Shown: positions 27,209 through 37,613, counted from the first letter of the stretch. The stretch is DNA of 53,919 nucleotides from an uncultured Bifidobacterium sp. (GCF_945269915.1 NZ_CALYOY010000011.1:1-53919); one strand, 5' to 3'. A program made the numbers and translations. The notes: generated by a model from the sequence alone, not told the origin.

Positions 27209-28783
27209 TCAGTCTATCGACTCCTTCATGAGGGCAGCCGCCAATCCGTCATCCACATCGGCGCTCAGCCCTATTCCGTCAGGTCGGTAGTCCAGGGCGG
27301 TCACCCTACCGAATTGTCTGACGCGAGCCAACAAGGACCCGCTGGTATAGGGCAGGAGGGCCTCCACATGGACCTCGGGCCTGGGCAGGAGGGATTCCAC
27401 CCGCTCACGCAGATCGTCGATACCGATTCCGCTCCGTGCGGAAACCTGGAAGGCATCGGGCTCAAGGTTGGAAAACCTCTCCCGGGTGGCCCGATCAATC
27501 AGGTCGACCTTGTTGAAGACCAGGACCCTGGGGATGGACCCCACGCCCTCGATGTCGGCCAGGACCTTGTCGACGGCGCGAATCTGCCCGAAGGGGTCGG
27601 GGTGGGAGCCGTCCACCACATGAAGGATCAGATCGGCCTGGGCCACCTCCTCCAGGGTGGATTTGAAGGCCTCGACCAGCTGGGTGGGCAGGCGACGCAC
27701 GAACCCGACCGTGTCGACGTAGACATAGAGTCGCCCGTCCCTGGCCTTGGTCCGGCGCACGGCCGTATCAAGGGTGGCGAAAAGGGCGTTCTCCACCAGT
27801 TCCCGGGACCCGGTCAGCCGGTTGGTCAGGGAGGACTTGCCGGCGTTGGTATACCCCACCACGGCCACGGCCGGCAGGCCGTACCGCTGCCTCGACCCCC
27901 TCTTGACCTGTCGGGAGGGGGCCATCTGTGCGATCTGACGCTTCAGGCGGGTGATACGGTGACGAATGACACGGCGATCGGTTTCGATCTTGGTCTCACC
28001 GGGGCCTCGTGACCCGATGCCACCGGACTGACCCGCGGCCTGGCCACCGGCCTGACGGGAGAGGGATCCACCCCAACCACGAAGCCTGGGCAGCATGTAC
28101 TCCAACTGGGCCAGCTCCACCTGGGCCTTGCCCTCCCGACTGGTGGCATGCTGGGCGAAGATGTCGAGGATCAGGGCGGTCCTGTCGACCACCTTGACCT
28201 TGGTCATGTCCTCCAGGGCACGTCGCTGGGAGGGGTGGAGGTCATCATCGGTGATGATCGTATCCGCCTCGAGCCTGGCAACGATATCGGCCAACTCCCT
28301 GGCCTTGCCCGAACCCACGTAAGTGGCGGGGTCGGGCTTGTCCCGCTGCTGGAGAAGGCCATCCAGGACCTCCGCCCCGGCTGTCTGGGCCAGGGCGGCC
28401 AGCTCACGCAGGGATTCCTCGGCTCCCTCCACATGGGTCTGGGCATTCGACCAGACGCCGACCAGAACCACCCGTTCCAGGCGGACCTTCCGGTACTCGA
28501 CCTCGGTCACATCCCGGAGTTCGCCCAACCCTTCGACGTGCCTGAACTGGCTGCGCCGCTGGCGTTCCTCCCACTCCACCTGTTCACCGGCCGGGGGCGA
28601 CCCCCCTGCGGACCGGTCGGAAAGGACCTCGGACCGCCCGGCCAGGGGGTCGACGCGTTTCGGACGGGTAGGCGGGGACGGCACCTCCCCCCGAGGCCCG
28701 GACGGGTCGGGGTTGGCGGCTTTGCCGGGGTCTGCACCGTCTTCTCTGGGATGGTTCTGGGTCAAAGGCACCTCTGCACACAT
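27209..28783 (-). CDS. hflX: Ribosome-associated GTPase HflX
   Basis: HflX is a GTPase that splits stalled or stress-damaged ribosomes. The N-terminal HflX domain holds ATYVGSGKARELA and the GSRGPGETKIETDRR loop; the G domain has G1 GYTNAGKSS (310-318), G3 DTVGFVRRLP and G4 NKVD. The first 70 residues are Pro/Gly/Asp-rich and poorly conserved. The ATG at 28783 is used, but a TTG seven codons in has AGAGG upstream and may be the true start. At 524 residues it is typical of actinobacterial HflX. Confidence 0.94.
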   Translation of the reverse strand: MCAEVPLTQNHPREDGADPGKAANPDPSGPRGEVPSPPTRPKRVDPLAGRSEVLSDRSAGGSPPAGEQVEWEERQRRSQFRHVEGLGELRDVTEVEYRKVRLERVVLVGVWSNAQTHVEGAEESLRELAALAQTAGAEVLDGLLQQRDKPDPATYVGSGKARELADIVARLEADTIITDDDLHPSQRRALEDMTKVKVVDRTALILDIFAQHATSREGKAQVELAQLEYMLPRLRGWGGSLSRQAGGQAAGQSGGIGSRGPGETKIETDRRVIRHRITRLKRQIAQMAPSRQVKRGSRQRYGLPAVAVVGYTNAGKSSLTNRLTGSRELVENALFATLDTAVRRTKARDGRLYVYVDTVGFVRRLPTQLVEAFKSTLEEVAQADLILHVVDGSHPDPFGQIRAVDKVLADIEGVGSIPRVLVFNKVDLIDRATRERFSNLEPDAFQVSARSGIGIDDLRERVESLLPRPEVHVEALLPYTSGSLLARVRQFGRVTALDYRPDGIGLSADVDDGLAAALMKESID

Positions 28784-28921
28784 GGACTATGGAATCCGCC
28801 GGGAATCCGGTATAAGCGGAATCACGGCATGGTCTTTATTATCATCGTCTTAGCAGACATTGAAGAAGCCACGGGCTGAACCAGGTAAGAGGCCTTCCGG
28901 AAGGGCCGCTGGCGGACAAGG

Positions 28922-29617
28922 ATGAAGACTGGCAGGACGGATGGAACGGACAGGACAGGCATGATGGACAGGAACCAGGGAACCCCCACTGACGAACGGC
29001 GGTCGGCCCACCGCGACGAACAGTACTTCACGGCCAGTCCCGCCTCCCCCGACGAACGCAGGACCATCCAGGTCAACCTGGTGGGCCATCAGGTTCCGGT
29101 ACAGGTCTCCAACGGGGTCTTCTCGGCCAACAGACTGGATCTGGGCACCTCGGTCCTCCTGAAGAAGGTCCCTGCCCCCCCGCAGACCGGGGACTTCCTT
29201 GATCTGGGCTGCGGATGGGGCCCGATCGCCCTCAGCATGGGCCTCCTCTCCCCCCAGGCCCGCATATACGCCGTCGATATCAACGAACGGGCCCTGGACC
29301 TGACCAGGCGCAACGCCGAATCCAACGGCCTGGGAGGAATCAGGGCGGTCCTGCCCGACCTGCTGCCGGCCGACCTCACCTTTGACCTGATCTGGTCCAA
29401 CCCGCCCATCCGGGTCGGCAAGGAGGCGCTTCACGAACTCCTGATGGGCTACCTGCCCCGTCTGAATCCCCGGGGCAAGGCCTACCTGGTCGTCCAACGC
29501 AACCTGGGTGCGGATTCCCTGATCCCCTGGTTGGCCCGGAGTCTGGGACCCGACTGGACGGTCGGCAAGTTCGCCTCGGCCAAGGGCTACCGAATCATCG
29601 AGGCGGGCCGGGCATGA
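28922..29617 (+). CDS. RsmC-like class I methyltransferase
   Basis: This 231-residue protein has a SAM-binding methyltransferase domain with motif I DLGCGWGPIALSMG, motif II VDINERAL and the catalytic NPPI motif found in N-methylating RNA/DNA enzymes. It resembles the C-terminal half of RsmC/RlmG, which methylate guanine in rRNA. The large actinobacterial single-domain forms are unassigned as to target. The ATG at 28922 gives a Thr/Asp-rich start; the ATGs at 28961/28964, with AGGA upstream, are equally possible. The gene overlaps hrpA by four bases, suggesting a joint RNA role. Confidence 0.85.
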   Translation: MKTGRTDGTDRTGMMDRNQGTPTDERRSAHRDEQYFTASPASPDERRTIQVNLVGHQVPVQVSNGVFSANRLDLGTSVLLKKVPAPPQTGDFLDLGCGWGPIALSMGLLSPQARIYAVDINERALDLTRRNAESNGLGGIRAVLPDLLPADLTFDLIWSNPPIRVGKEALHELLMGYLPRLNPRGKAYLVVQRNLGADSLIPWLARSLGPDWTVGKFASAKGYRIIEAGRA

Positions 29618-32600
29618 GGTTTCAGTACCCGGCGGAGCTGCCGGTCAGCGCGGCCAAGGATGATATAGCGCAGGCCGTCAGGACCTCACAGGTGGTCATC
29701 GTCTCCGGCCAGACCGGGTCGGGCAAGACCACACAGATACCCAAGATCCTCCTGGAGATGGGGCGGGGCACCCACGGTCATCAGATCGTCCACACCCAGC
29801 CAAGGCGCATCGCGGCCCGGACCGTGGCCGAACGCATCGCCTCCGAGACCGGGGTGCGGCTGGGGGATGAAATCGGCTACCAGGTCAGGTTCACCGACCG
29901 GTCCTCCAAGCGCACCCGCCTGCGTGTGGTGACTGACGGCATCCTCCTGGCCCAGATACAGGGCGATCCCCAGCTGCGGGCCTACGACACAATCATCATC
30001 GACGAGGCCCACGAGCGCAGTCTCAACATCGACTTCCTCCTGGGATATCTGACGGCCCTCCTGCCCAGGCGGACGGACCTGAAGCTGATCATCACCTCGG
30101 CCACCATCGATTCCGTCAAGTTCCGGGACCACTTCGCCAAGGCCCTCCACACCAGGGTGCCGGTCATCGAGGTTTCCGGCCGGACCTACCCGGTCCAGAC
30201 CCTCTACGAGCCCGCCGGTTCGGCACCCGCCCTGATGCGGTCCGTTCCGGGATTCCCCTCCGGTGGCTTCGACCAGGACGGGGACCGGGACCAGGACGAC
30301 CTGGATGTGCCCACCGCCGTGGCCAGGGCCTGCGCCGAGCTGGTCATCCACTCAGCCCATGTGGGGGGACCTCGTGACGTCCTGGTCTTCGCTGCCGGCG
30401 AGCGTGACATCCGTGAATACGAGACGGCCCTGAGGCACCACTTCGGCCCCCGGACCTCGGACATGCAGCGCCCCGACGCGATTGAGCTGGTCCCCCTCTT
30501 CGCCCGGCTCTCAGCCAAGGAGCAGCACCGGGTCTTCGAACACCGCAACCACCAGCGCATCGTCATCGCCACCAACGTGGCGGAAACCTCCCTGACCGTG
30601 CCCGGCATCCGCTACGTGGTTGACCCGGGACTGGCCAGGATCAGCAGGTACTCCAAGTCGGCCAAGGTACAGCGCCTTCCCATCGAACCCATCTCACAGG
30701 CCTCAGCAGACCAGCGGGCCGGGCGCTGCGGGCGTGTGGCCGACGGCATCGCCATCCGCCTGTACAGCAAGGACGATTACGACACCCGCCCCAGGTTCAC
30801 CGACCCGGAGATCCTGCGCACCTCCCTGGGTGCGGTGGTCCTCCACATGCTCTCGGTGGGCGTGGCGCGGACGGCCGAGGACGTGACAGGGTTCGGTTTC
30901 ATCGATCCACCGGACACCCGGGCCGTGACCGATGGCTTCAACGAGCTGACCGAGCTCCAGGCCGTGGCCCGCCACCGCGGGGAGGTCAGACTGACCCCCC
31001 TGGGCAGGAAACTGGCCAGGATCCCCATCGATATCCGCCTGGGCAGGATGATCCTCCAGGCCGGTCAGGACGCCACCCCGGACACCCTGGCGGCCGTGCT
31101 GGTGGTCGTGGCCTTCCTCTCCCTCCAGGACCCCCGCGAGCGCCCCGAGGAGAAGCGGGAGGAGGCCGACCGTCTCCACGCCCGGTACGACGATCCGTCC
31201 AGCGACTTCCTGACGGCCCTGAACATCTGGCACCGCTTCTTCCCCGGGGGGAAGCAACCCTCCAACTCCGTCCTGCGCAAAGCCTGTAAGCAGGAGTTCA
31301 TGAGTTTCCTGCGGATGCGGCAATGGCACGACCTCTACCAGCAGCTGGTCCAGATGTGTCAGGGAGGGCACATGAGGGTGGGCACCCCCAAGCCGGTCAA
31401 GGGGCCCGACAAGGAAATACTCGAACTCCCCTTGGCCCAGCAAGCCGCACACGCCCTGGTCTCCTCCTGGGACGACCAGGGAATCCACCGGGCCATGCTC
31501 TCCGGTCTCCTGTCCAGCATGGGGATGCAGATCATCCACGAGCCCAAGGCATCGGACTTCACCGGACTCAAGGGGGCAGCCAGGGCCAAGGCCATGAAGC
31601 GAGCGCAGAAACGGTCCAAGAACGAATACCGGGGGGCCCGGGGGACCCATTTCGCCATCTTCCCCGGGTCGGCCGTCTCCAAGAGCACCCCCGCCTGGAT
31701 CATGTCGGCCGAACTGGTCGAGACCTCCCGTCTCTGGGCAAGGTACTGCGCGGCGATAGACCCGGCCTGGGCCGAACCCCTGGCACGTTCACTGACACGG
31801 ACCACCTATGCGGAACCCCACTGGTCGGCCTCACGCGGGTCGGCCGTGGCCTCCTCCAAGGTCCTCCTTTACGGGCTGCCCATCGTTCAGGACCGTACCG
31901 TTCAATGGGGGTCCATCAACCCCACCCAGGCCCGTGAGTTCCTGGTACGCCAGGGCCTGGTCGAGGGCGACATCCGCCAGCACTTCCCCCATGATGGCTT
32001 CATCCAGGCCAACCGGGACATCCTCCGGGAGGCCGACGACCAGACCAGCCGCACCCGCCGTGTGGCCGAGAGCGTCAACGAGGAGGACCTGGCCGACTTC
32101 TACTTCGAGCGGCTGCCCAGGGAGGCCACCTCGCTGGCGGCCCTGAGCAACTGGTGGCGGCACAACCGCGACAGGAACCCCCACCTCCTGGACTTCGACC
32201 CGGGCCAGGTGGAACGACTCACCCAGGACGAGGGGGGGTATCACCCCGGCGACTACCCCGACCACTGGCACACCCTGGGCAGGGACGGGAGCGAATTGGA
32301 CCTCCCCCTGACCTACGTCTACGACCCCAGAGACCCCAACGACGGGGTCACCGTCCATATACCGGTCGGGGCACTCTCACGCCTGAATCCGCAGGAGTTC
32401 ACCTGGAACGTGCCGGGACTCCTGGATGATTTGATCGTCTCCACCATCAAGTCCCTCCCCAAGACCCTGCGGGTCCAGTTCGTCCCCGCCCCCGACACGG
32501 CCAGGGCCATCCGGCGGTGGATAGACGGACACTACCCCACCCTCCCCGGCGGGGACCCGGATCAGCAGGGCCAGGAGGCCGTCTATGGGTCTGCCGGCAA

Positions 32601-33738
32601 CTCCGGAGGCGACGCCGCCGGGGGCCACCGGCCGATAGACCAGGAGCCGCCCGAAGGCGCCTGGCCCGACTTCAACCATGTCTTCACCGCCGCCGCCATC
32701 GACGTGGTCGGCGCACAGATCCATCCCGAGGTCTTCGACCAGGCCCAAGAGGACCGGCTTCCCTCCTACCTGCGGATGACCTTCCAGGTCGAGGAGGGAA
32801 CCAGACGCAGGCGCCATCCCGACAAGGGTGGTCGATCAGGTCCAGGCGGACTCAAGGTCCTGGGGCAGTCCAAGTCCCTGGCCGAACTCCAGTCCCGTCT
32901 TGCCGGTCAAGCCAGGGAATCCGCCCGGAACGTGGTGGGGCGCAAGGCCTCCCAGGCCGCCAAGGAGGGCCAGGTGGTCAAGCGGGCCGACCTCCTCCAC
33001 AAGGCAGGTGCCACGACCGTTCCCCGGAAGGACATGATCTGGCAGGCCGCCCTGGAGAAGCTTGAACTACCGGCCCAGCGCATATCCTCGCGCTGGCTGA
33101 GCCGCGAATCCCTGATGCTGGCATCGGCCCCCTACCCCGGCACGGAGGCCCTGGCCAAGGACCTCCAGCTGGCGGCCGTCAAACGCCTGATCCCCGAAAC
33201 CGGGGCCATCACCGATGACCGCATCCTCCAGGAGACGGTGGCCGGGCTGGGTCAGGTCTTCGAGGACACCGTCTACCAGGTGGCCAAGGATGTGATCGCC
33301 ATCCTCCAGCGCTACGCCGAGGTCGACAAGGCCGTCTCCGGACCGGCCGACCTCCCCCTCCTCTCCGTCCTGCAGTGGATCCGCCAGCATGCATCATCCC
33401 TGGTGGCCAAGGGGTTCATCGGGGCAGATCCACCCTATGCGCTTCCCCGCCTCCAGACCTACCTCCATGCCGACCTGATGCGCCTGGGAAAGGCCCGGCG
33501 GGACAAGGACCGGGATGTACGCTGGGCCTGGCAGGCCCAGACCGCTCAGGATAAGGTGGACAACGCCCTGAAGGCGGCGTCGGCCCTGCCCAACGGCCCC
33601 GCCCGCGAGGCGGCCATGGACAGGGCCCAGGAGGCCAGGTGGATGCTGGAGGAGTACTACGTCTCCATCTGGGCCCAGGAACTGGGCACGGCAACACCCG
33701 TGAGTCTGCAACGCATCGAGAAGATCCTGGAGGCCTGA
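29614..33738 (+). CDS. hrpA: ATP-dependent RNA helicase HrpA
   Basis: HrpA is a DEAH-box RNA helicase, linked in E. coli to rescue of stalled or collided ribosomes. Walker A GQTGSGKTT is at 32-40, DEAH at 130-133, motif III SATI follows, and motif VI is QRAGRCGRV. The helicase core is followed by the helicase-associated winged-helix/ratchet, an OB fold and the long C-terminal DUF3418-type region that define HrpA. At 1374 residues it is near the E. coli length (1300); about 60 residues of Gly/Gln-rich linker around residues 975-1015 add to it. It is coupled to the upstream methyltransferase gene. Confidence 0.95.
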   Translation: MRFQYPAELPVSAAKDDIAQAVRTSQVVIVSGQTGSGKTTQIPKILLEMGRGTHGHQIVHTQPRRIAARTVAERIASETGVRLGDEIGYQVRFTDRSSKRTRLRVVTDGILLAQIQGDPQLRAYDTIIIDEAHERSLNIDFLLGYLTALLPRRTDLKLIITSATIDSVKFRDHFAKALHTRVPVIEVSGRTYPVQTLYEPAGSAPALMRSVPGFPSGGFDQDGDRDQDDLDVPTAVARACAELVIHSAHVGGPRDVLVFAAGERDIREYETALRHHFGPRTSDMQRPDAIELVPLFARLSAKEQHRVFEHRNHQRIVIATNVAETSLTVPGIRYVVDPGLARISRYSKSAKVQRLPIEPISQASADQRAGRCGRVADGIAIRLYSKDDYDTRPRFTDPEILRTSLGAVVLHMLSVGVARTAEDVTGFGFIDPPDTRAVTDGFNELTELQAVARHRGEVRLTPLGRKLARIPIDIRLGRMILQAGQDATPDTLAAVLVVVAFLSLQDPRERPEEKREEADRLHARYDDPSSDFLTALNIWHRFFPGGKQPSNSVLRKACKQEFMSFLRMRQWHDLYQQLVQMCQGGHMRVGTPKPVKGPDKEILELPLAQQAAHALVSSWDDQGIHRAMLSGLLSSMGMQIIHEPKASDFTGLKGAARAKAMKRAQKRSKNEYRGARGTHFAIFPGSAVSKSTPAWIMSAELVETSRLWARYCAAIDPAWAEPLARSLTRTTYAEPHWSASRGSAVASSKVLLYGLPIVQDRTVQWGSINPTQAREFLVRQGLVEGDIRQHFPHDGFIQANRDILREADDQTSRTRRVAESVNEEDLADFYFERLPREATSLAALSNWWRHNRDRNPHLLDFDPGQVERLTQDEGGYHPGDYPDHWHTLGRDGSELDLPLTYVYDPRDPNDGVTVHIPVGALSRLNPQEFTWNVPGLLDDLIVSTIKSLPKTLRVQFVPAPDTARAIRRWIDGHYPTLPGGDPDQQGQEAVYGSAGNSGGDAAGGHRPIDQEPPEGAWPDFNHVFTAAAIDVVGAQIHPEVFDQAQEDRLPSYLRMTFQVEEGTRRRRHPDKGGRSGPGGLKVLGQSKSLAELQSRLAGQARESARNVVGRKASQAAKEGQVVKRADLLHKAGATTVPRKDMIWQAALEKLELPAQRISSRWLSRESLMLASAPYPGTEALAKDLQLAAVKRLIPETGAITDDRILQETVAGLGQVFEDTVYQVAKDVIAILQRYAEVDKAVSGPADLPLLSVLQWIRQHASSLVAKGFIGADPPYALPRLQTYLHADLMRLGKARRDKDRDVRWAWQAQTAQDKVDNALKAASALPNGPAREAAMDRAQEARWMLEEYYVSIWAQELGTATPVSLQRIEKILEA

Positions 33739-33741
33739 ACC

Positions 33742-34635
33742 ATGGGAAAGACAAGGAAGAGGCGGTCCGCCGGAGCAGGCCTGACCCGGGCCTGGAAACG
33801 GATGGACACGACCCACCGTATCGAGACCGTGGCCGCCGCCCTGATGGCCCTGGTGCTGGTGGTCGCCCTGATCATCGTCTCGGCGCGCTTCATCTCATAC
33901 CGCCGACTGGTGGACAGGACCCGGGAGCATCAGAACGAGACAGCCCGTCAGTACGAGTTCAACCCGGGCAGGATCATCACCGACCGGCGTTTCCATGACA
34001 CCACCGGCATGAACGCCGAGGATGTCCAGTCCTTCTTGGACCGGAAAGGGGCCTCATGCACCGGCGACTCCTGCCTGAGGACCATGAAGGTGGACACCCC
34101 CAGCCCCAAGGGCGATGGGCTCTGCGATCCCTACCAGGGAGGGAAGGGCCAGACCGCGGCCCAGATCATCGACGGATCGGCCAGGGCCTGCGGCATCAGC
34201 CAGAAGGTCCTCCTGACCATGCTCCAGAAAGAGCAGCACCTGGTCACGGCCAAGAATCCGGACCCCACCCAGATCCGGTCGGCCATGGGGCTCTCCTGCC
34301 CCGATGACGCCGCCTGCGACGCCAAGTATGCCGGGTTCTTCAACCAGGTCTACGGAGCAGCCAAGCGGTACAGGTACTATGAGACCCACCGGTCCGACTA
34401 CCGGTTCCGGACCGGGGCCATCAACCAGGTCAGGTTCAGCCCCGATGCCTCCTGCGGCACCGCCGATGTCTACATCGAGAACGATGCCACTGCCCTGCTT
34501 TACATCTACACACCCTATCAGCCCAACACCGCGGCCCTGGCGGCCGGCGACGGGGAGGGCGACTCCTGCTCCAGCTATGGCAACAGGAATTTCGTCATCA
34601 TCTATGACTCCTGGTTCGGCCGGGCCGATAGATAG
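33742..34635 (+). CDS. Membrane-anchored, cysteine-rich extracellular protein
   Basis: A basic N-terminus, one transmembrane helix (about 30-52) and a 240-residue extracellular part are seen. The outer part has eight cysteines (an even number, for example C106, C111, C128, C150) and blocks I recall from secreted actinobacterial proteins of unknown function: an FNPGRIITDRRF start, ACGISQKVLLTMLQKEQHLVT, YAGFFNQVYGAA and SYGNRNFVIIYDSWFG. The Glu164 in LQKEQ sits like the catalytic Glu of lysozyme-type folds, so a cell-wall hydrolase is possible but unproven. The gene starts three bases after hrpA and is likely co-transcribed with it. Confidence 0.8.
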   Translation: MGKTRKRRSAGAGLTRAWKRMDTTHRIETVAAALMALVLVVALIIVSARFISYRRLVDRTREHQNETARQYEFNPGRIITDRRFHDTTGMNAEDVQSFLDRKGASCTGDSCLRTMKVDTPSPKGDGLCDPYQGGKGQTAAQIIDGSARACGISQKVLLTMLQKEQHLVTAKNPDPTQIRSAMGLSCPDDAACDAKYAGFFNQVYGAAKRYRYYETHRSDYRFRTGAINQVRFSPDASCGTADVYIENDATALLYIYTPYQPNTAALAAGDGEGDSCSSYGNRNFVIIYDSWFGRADR

Positions 34636-34731
34636 ACCCAACCGCCTGACGCGGCAGAGCCGTTTCCCCGGAGATGATGCCACCACCGGCCCGCGGGGTG
34701 TAGCTCCATCCCCACTGGTCGGCGGACACGC

Positions 34732-36078
34732 TTACAGGCGGGGCAGGTAGTACTCCAGTTCGTAGGGGGTGACCTGGCGGCTGTAGCTGTTCCACTCCTT
34801 GTGCTTGTTGCGCAGGAAGTACTCGAAGGTGTGCTCGCCCAGGACGTCGGCCACGAAGTCCGACTTCTCCATCAGCCTCAGGGCGGAATCCAGGGAGTCG
34901 GGCAGGGGGGCGATGCCCATGGCCTGACGCTCCGAATCGGTCAGCTCCCAGACGTCATCGCTGGTGGGCTCGCCCAGGGTCATCTTCTGCTCGATCCCGT
35001 CCAGTCCGGCGGCCAGGAGGACGGAATAGGCCAAATAGGGGTTGGCCCCAGGATCCAGTCCACGGAACTCCATCCGGGCCGAGTTCCCCTTGCCGGGCTT
35101 GTACTGGGGAATTCTCAGGAGGGCGGAACGGTTGTTGTGCCCCCAGCACACGTAACTGGGCGCCTCCGCCCCTCCCCAGAGCCGCTTGTATGAGTTGACG
35201 TACTGGTCGGTCACCGCGCAGATCTCAGCGGCGTGGGCCAGGATGCCGGCCGCGAACTGGCGGGCGGTCTGAGACATGTTGAACTCCTGGCCCACCTCAT
35301 AGAAGGCGTTGCTGTCGCCCTCGAAGAGGCTCAGATGGGTGTGCATGCCGGAGCCGGGCTGGTCGGTGAAGGGCTTGGGCATGAAGCTGGCATAGATCCC
35401 CCGCTCCAGGGAGATCTCCTTGACCACCGTCCGGAAGGTCATGATGTTATCGGCCGTAGTCAGGGCATCGGCGTAACGCAGGTCGATCTCGTTCTGACCG
35501 GGGCCGGCCTCGTGGTGGGAGTACTCCACCGAGATGCCCATCTGCTCCAGCATGTTTACGCAGGCCCTGCGGAAGTCCATCCCCGGGCTGCGGGGCACGT
35601 GGTCGAAGTAGCCGCCCTCGTCAATCGGCACCGGGGGCTTCGACCAGTCCTCCTGGTTTTCGAAGAGATAGAATTCGATCTCAGGATGGGTGTAGAAGAT
35701 GAATCCCTTATCCTTGGCGCGGGCCAGGGCTCGCTTCAGTACGTGCCTGGGATCCCCGCTGCTGGGCTCACCATCCGGGGTGAGCACATCGCAGAAGATC
35801 CTGGCCGTACCCTGGGGTCCCCCCCGCCAGGGCAGGATCTGGAAGGTGGATGGGTCCGGTCTGACGATCATGTCATCCTCGGAGACCCGGGTCATGCCTT
35901 CGATGGCGGACCCATCGAAGCCCAGGCCCTCCTCGAAGGCCACCTCCAGCTCGGCCGGCGCGATGGCCACCGATTTCAGGGTACCCAGAACGTCCGTGAA
36001 CCAAAGCCGTATGAACCGAACATCGCGCTCCTCGACAGTGCGCAGCGCAAATTCCTCTTGCTTATCCATAGAGCTCAT
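34732..36078 (-). CDS. glnA: Glutamine synthetase type I (alpha-like)
   Basis: GlnA makes glutamine from glutamate, ammonia and ATP. Present are GFDGSAIEG (53-61), the Glu/His metal-site block EYSHHEAGPGQNEIDLRYAD, MHTHLSLF and the Arg-rich RNRSALLRIP-type stretch (NNRSALLRIPQY). The length of 448 and absence of the Tyr adenylylation motif NLY-x-LP near the C-terminus point to a GSI-alpha form not controlled by adenylylation. The ATG at 36078 with AGGA upstream is chosen over a far-upstream frame start. It lies 37 bp after priA and is probably read with the his genes. Confidence 0.94.
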   Translation of the reverse strand: MSSMDKQEEFALRTVEERDVRFIRLWFTDVLGTLKSVAIAPAELEVAFEEGLGFDGSAIEGMTRVSEDDMIVRPDPSTFQILPWRGGPQGTARIFCDVLTPDGEPSSGDPRHVLKRALARAKDKGFIFYTHPEIEFYLFENQEDWSKPPVPIDEGGYFDHVPRSPGMDFRRACVNMLEQMGISVEYSHHEAGPGQNEIDLRYADALTTADNIMTFRTVVKEISLERGIYASFMPKPFTDQPGSGMHTHLSLFEGDSNAFYEVGQEFNMSQTARQFAAGILAHAAEICAVTDQYVNSYKRLWGGAEAPSYVCWGHNNRSALLRIPQYKPGKGNSARMEFRGLDPGANPYLAYSVLLAAGLDGIEQKMTLGEPTSDDVWELTDSERQAMGIAPLPDSLDSALRLMEKSDFVADVLGEHTFEYFLRNKHKEWNSYSRQVTPYELEYYLPRL

Positions 36079-36115
36079 GTTCCCATTCCTATATTTCGCA
36101 GTCTTGCTTATTGCG

Positions 36116-36847
36116 TTAACAATGCCCGGAGACCAGGTCCAGGGCCTGACCCAGGGTGAAGGCCCCCTCGTAGAGGGACTTGCCAAGGATGGCGCTGTCC
36201 ACCCCACGGTCGCTCAGGCCGGCGATGGCCTCCAGGTCGGCCAGGCTGGATATGCCGCCCGAGGCGGTCACCCTGGCGGAGGTCCGGTCGGCCACCTGGC
36301 CCAGGAGGTCCAGATTGGGGCCGGTCATCATCCCGTCACGGGTCACGTCGGTGACCACGTACCGGCCGCACCCGTCCTGGTCCAGGCGTTCCATGGTTTC
36401 GAAGAGGTCACCGCCCTTCCGGGTCCAACCCCGGGCGGCCAAGGTGTGCCCGCGCACGTCCAGACCCACGCAGACCTTCTCCCCGAACCGTTCCAGGACC
36501 CGACCGGTCCACTCCGGATCCTCCAGGGCGGCCGTGCCGATGTTGACCCGAGTGGCGCCGGCGTCCAGGGCGGCCTCCAGACTGGCATCGTCACGGATGC
36601 CGCCACTGAGTTCCACCTTGACCCTGTCGCCCAACTCATTGACCAGGGCGGTCAGCTTGTCGCGGTTGTCACCAGTGCCGAAGGCCGCATCCAGGTCGAC
36701 CAGGTGGAGCCATTCGGCACCCTGGTCCGCCCAGGCCTTGGCGGCATCGGCAGGTTCCCCGTAGACCTTCTCGGAGCCGGAGACCCCCTGCCTGAGCCGG
36801 ACCGCCTTCCCGTCGCGGACATCTACCGCCGGTAGGAGCGTCAGCAT
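36116..36847 (-). CDS. priA: Phosphoribosyl isomerase PriA/HisA
   Basis: This beta/alpha-barrel isomerase converts ProFAR to PRFAR in histidine synthesis; actinobacterial PriA enzymes also do the TrpF step of tryptophan synthesis. The catalytic Asp residues are in [13 protein letters not shown] near the start and [15 protein letters not shown], and phosphate-binding loops are SGGIRD and ASGGISS. The ATG at 36847, eight bases after AGAGG, is preferred over a GTG three codons upstream. It has 243 residues and adjoins hisH. Whether TrpF activity is retained cannot be read from sequence alone. Confidence 0.93.
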   Translation of the reverse strand: MLTLLPAVDVRDGKAVRLRQGVSGSEKVYGEPADAAKAWADQGAEWLHLVDLDAAFGTGDNRDKLTALVNELGDRVKVELSGGIRDDASLEAALDAGATRVNIGTAALEDPEWTGRVLERFGEKVCVGLDVRGHTLAARGWTRKGGDLFETMERLDQDGCGRYVVTDVTRDGMMTGPNLDLLGQVADRTSARVTASGGISSLADLEAIAGLSDRGVDSAILGKSLYEGAFTLGQALDLVSGHC

Positions 36848-36848
36848 C

Positions 36849-37613
36849 TCATTCACCTCTCTCGGATGGGAGTCCGGAAGCCCCGGAAAGGGTCCGTATC
36901 CAGTTGGTCAGCAATCGTGCGCCGGCCTGGGCCGACTTCTCGGGATGGAACTGGGTGGCGCTCAGGGGTCCGCATTCGTATGCGGCCACGAACCTGCTGC
37001 GCCCGTAGGCCGTCCAGGTGACCAGCGGTTCGCCGGCAGTCAGGTCTTGCGGGGCCTTGGCCGACTTCGCCCCTGATTCGGCCTCCCGGTCTTCCTGGAG
37101 CACCGGCAGACGGAGGGGAAAATCAGGCTCCGCCCCCCTCTCCGCTCGAGTATCCAGGACGGCCATGGCCGCATAGGAATGGACGAAGTAGAAGCTCTGG
37201 TCTTCGACCCCCGCCAGGAGTTTCGACCCCTGAGCCACCTGGACCTGGTCCCATCCCATGTGAGGGACCACATCGGCATCCAGCCTGGAGACCCGACCAG
37301 GAATCAGTCCCAGGCCCGGTTCGCTCCGACCGTCCTCGTCACCGGACTGGAACATGACCTGGAGACCTACGCAGACCCCCAGAACCGGCAGCCCCCGGGC
37401 CACCCGACCACGGATGACCCTGTCGCCGCCGACGGCGCGCAATCCCGCCATGCAGGCCCCATAGGCACCCACTCCGGGAATGACCAGGCCATCGACCTGC
37501 ATGGCCAGGTCCGGGTCGGCGCTGAGTTCCACATCGACGCCAAGCTGGGAGAGGGCATGGACCATGGATCTGACATTGCCGAACCCATAATCAAGCACCT
37601 GTATCCTGGTCAT
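36849..37613 (-). CDS. hisH: Imidazole glycerol phosphate synthase, glutaminase subunit
   Basis: HisH releases ammonia from glutamine and channels it to HisF for the imidazole ring. The class I glutaminase nucleophile Cys is in [10 protein letters not shown] and the His/Glu pair in TQFHPEKS; the oxyanion strand is IPGVGAYG. At 254 residues it is longer than usual (about 200-215) because of an insertion of about 40 residues rich in Glu/Arg before SAKAPQDL. HisF is not in the window. It overlaps neither neighbour by much and fits the his operon. Confidence 0.94.
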   Translation of the reverse strand: MTRIQVLDYGFGNVRSMVHALSQLGVDVELSADPDLAMQVDGLVIPGVGAYGACMAGLRAVGGDRVIRGRVARGLPVLGVCVGLQVMFQSGDEDGRSEPGLGLIPGRVSRLDADVVPHMGWDQVQVAQGSKLLAGVEDQSFYFVHSYAAMAVLDTRAERGAEPDFPLRLPVLQEDREAESGAKSAKAPQDLTAGEPLVTWTAYGRSRFVAAYECGPLSATQFHPEKSAQAGARLLTNWIRTLSGASGLPSERGE

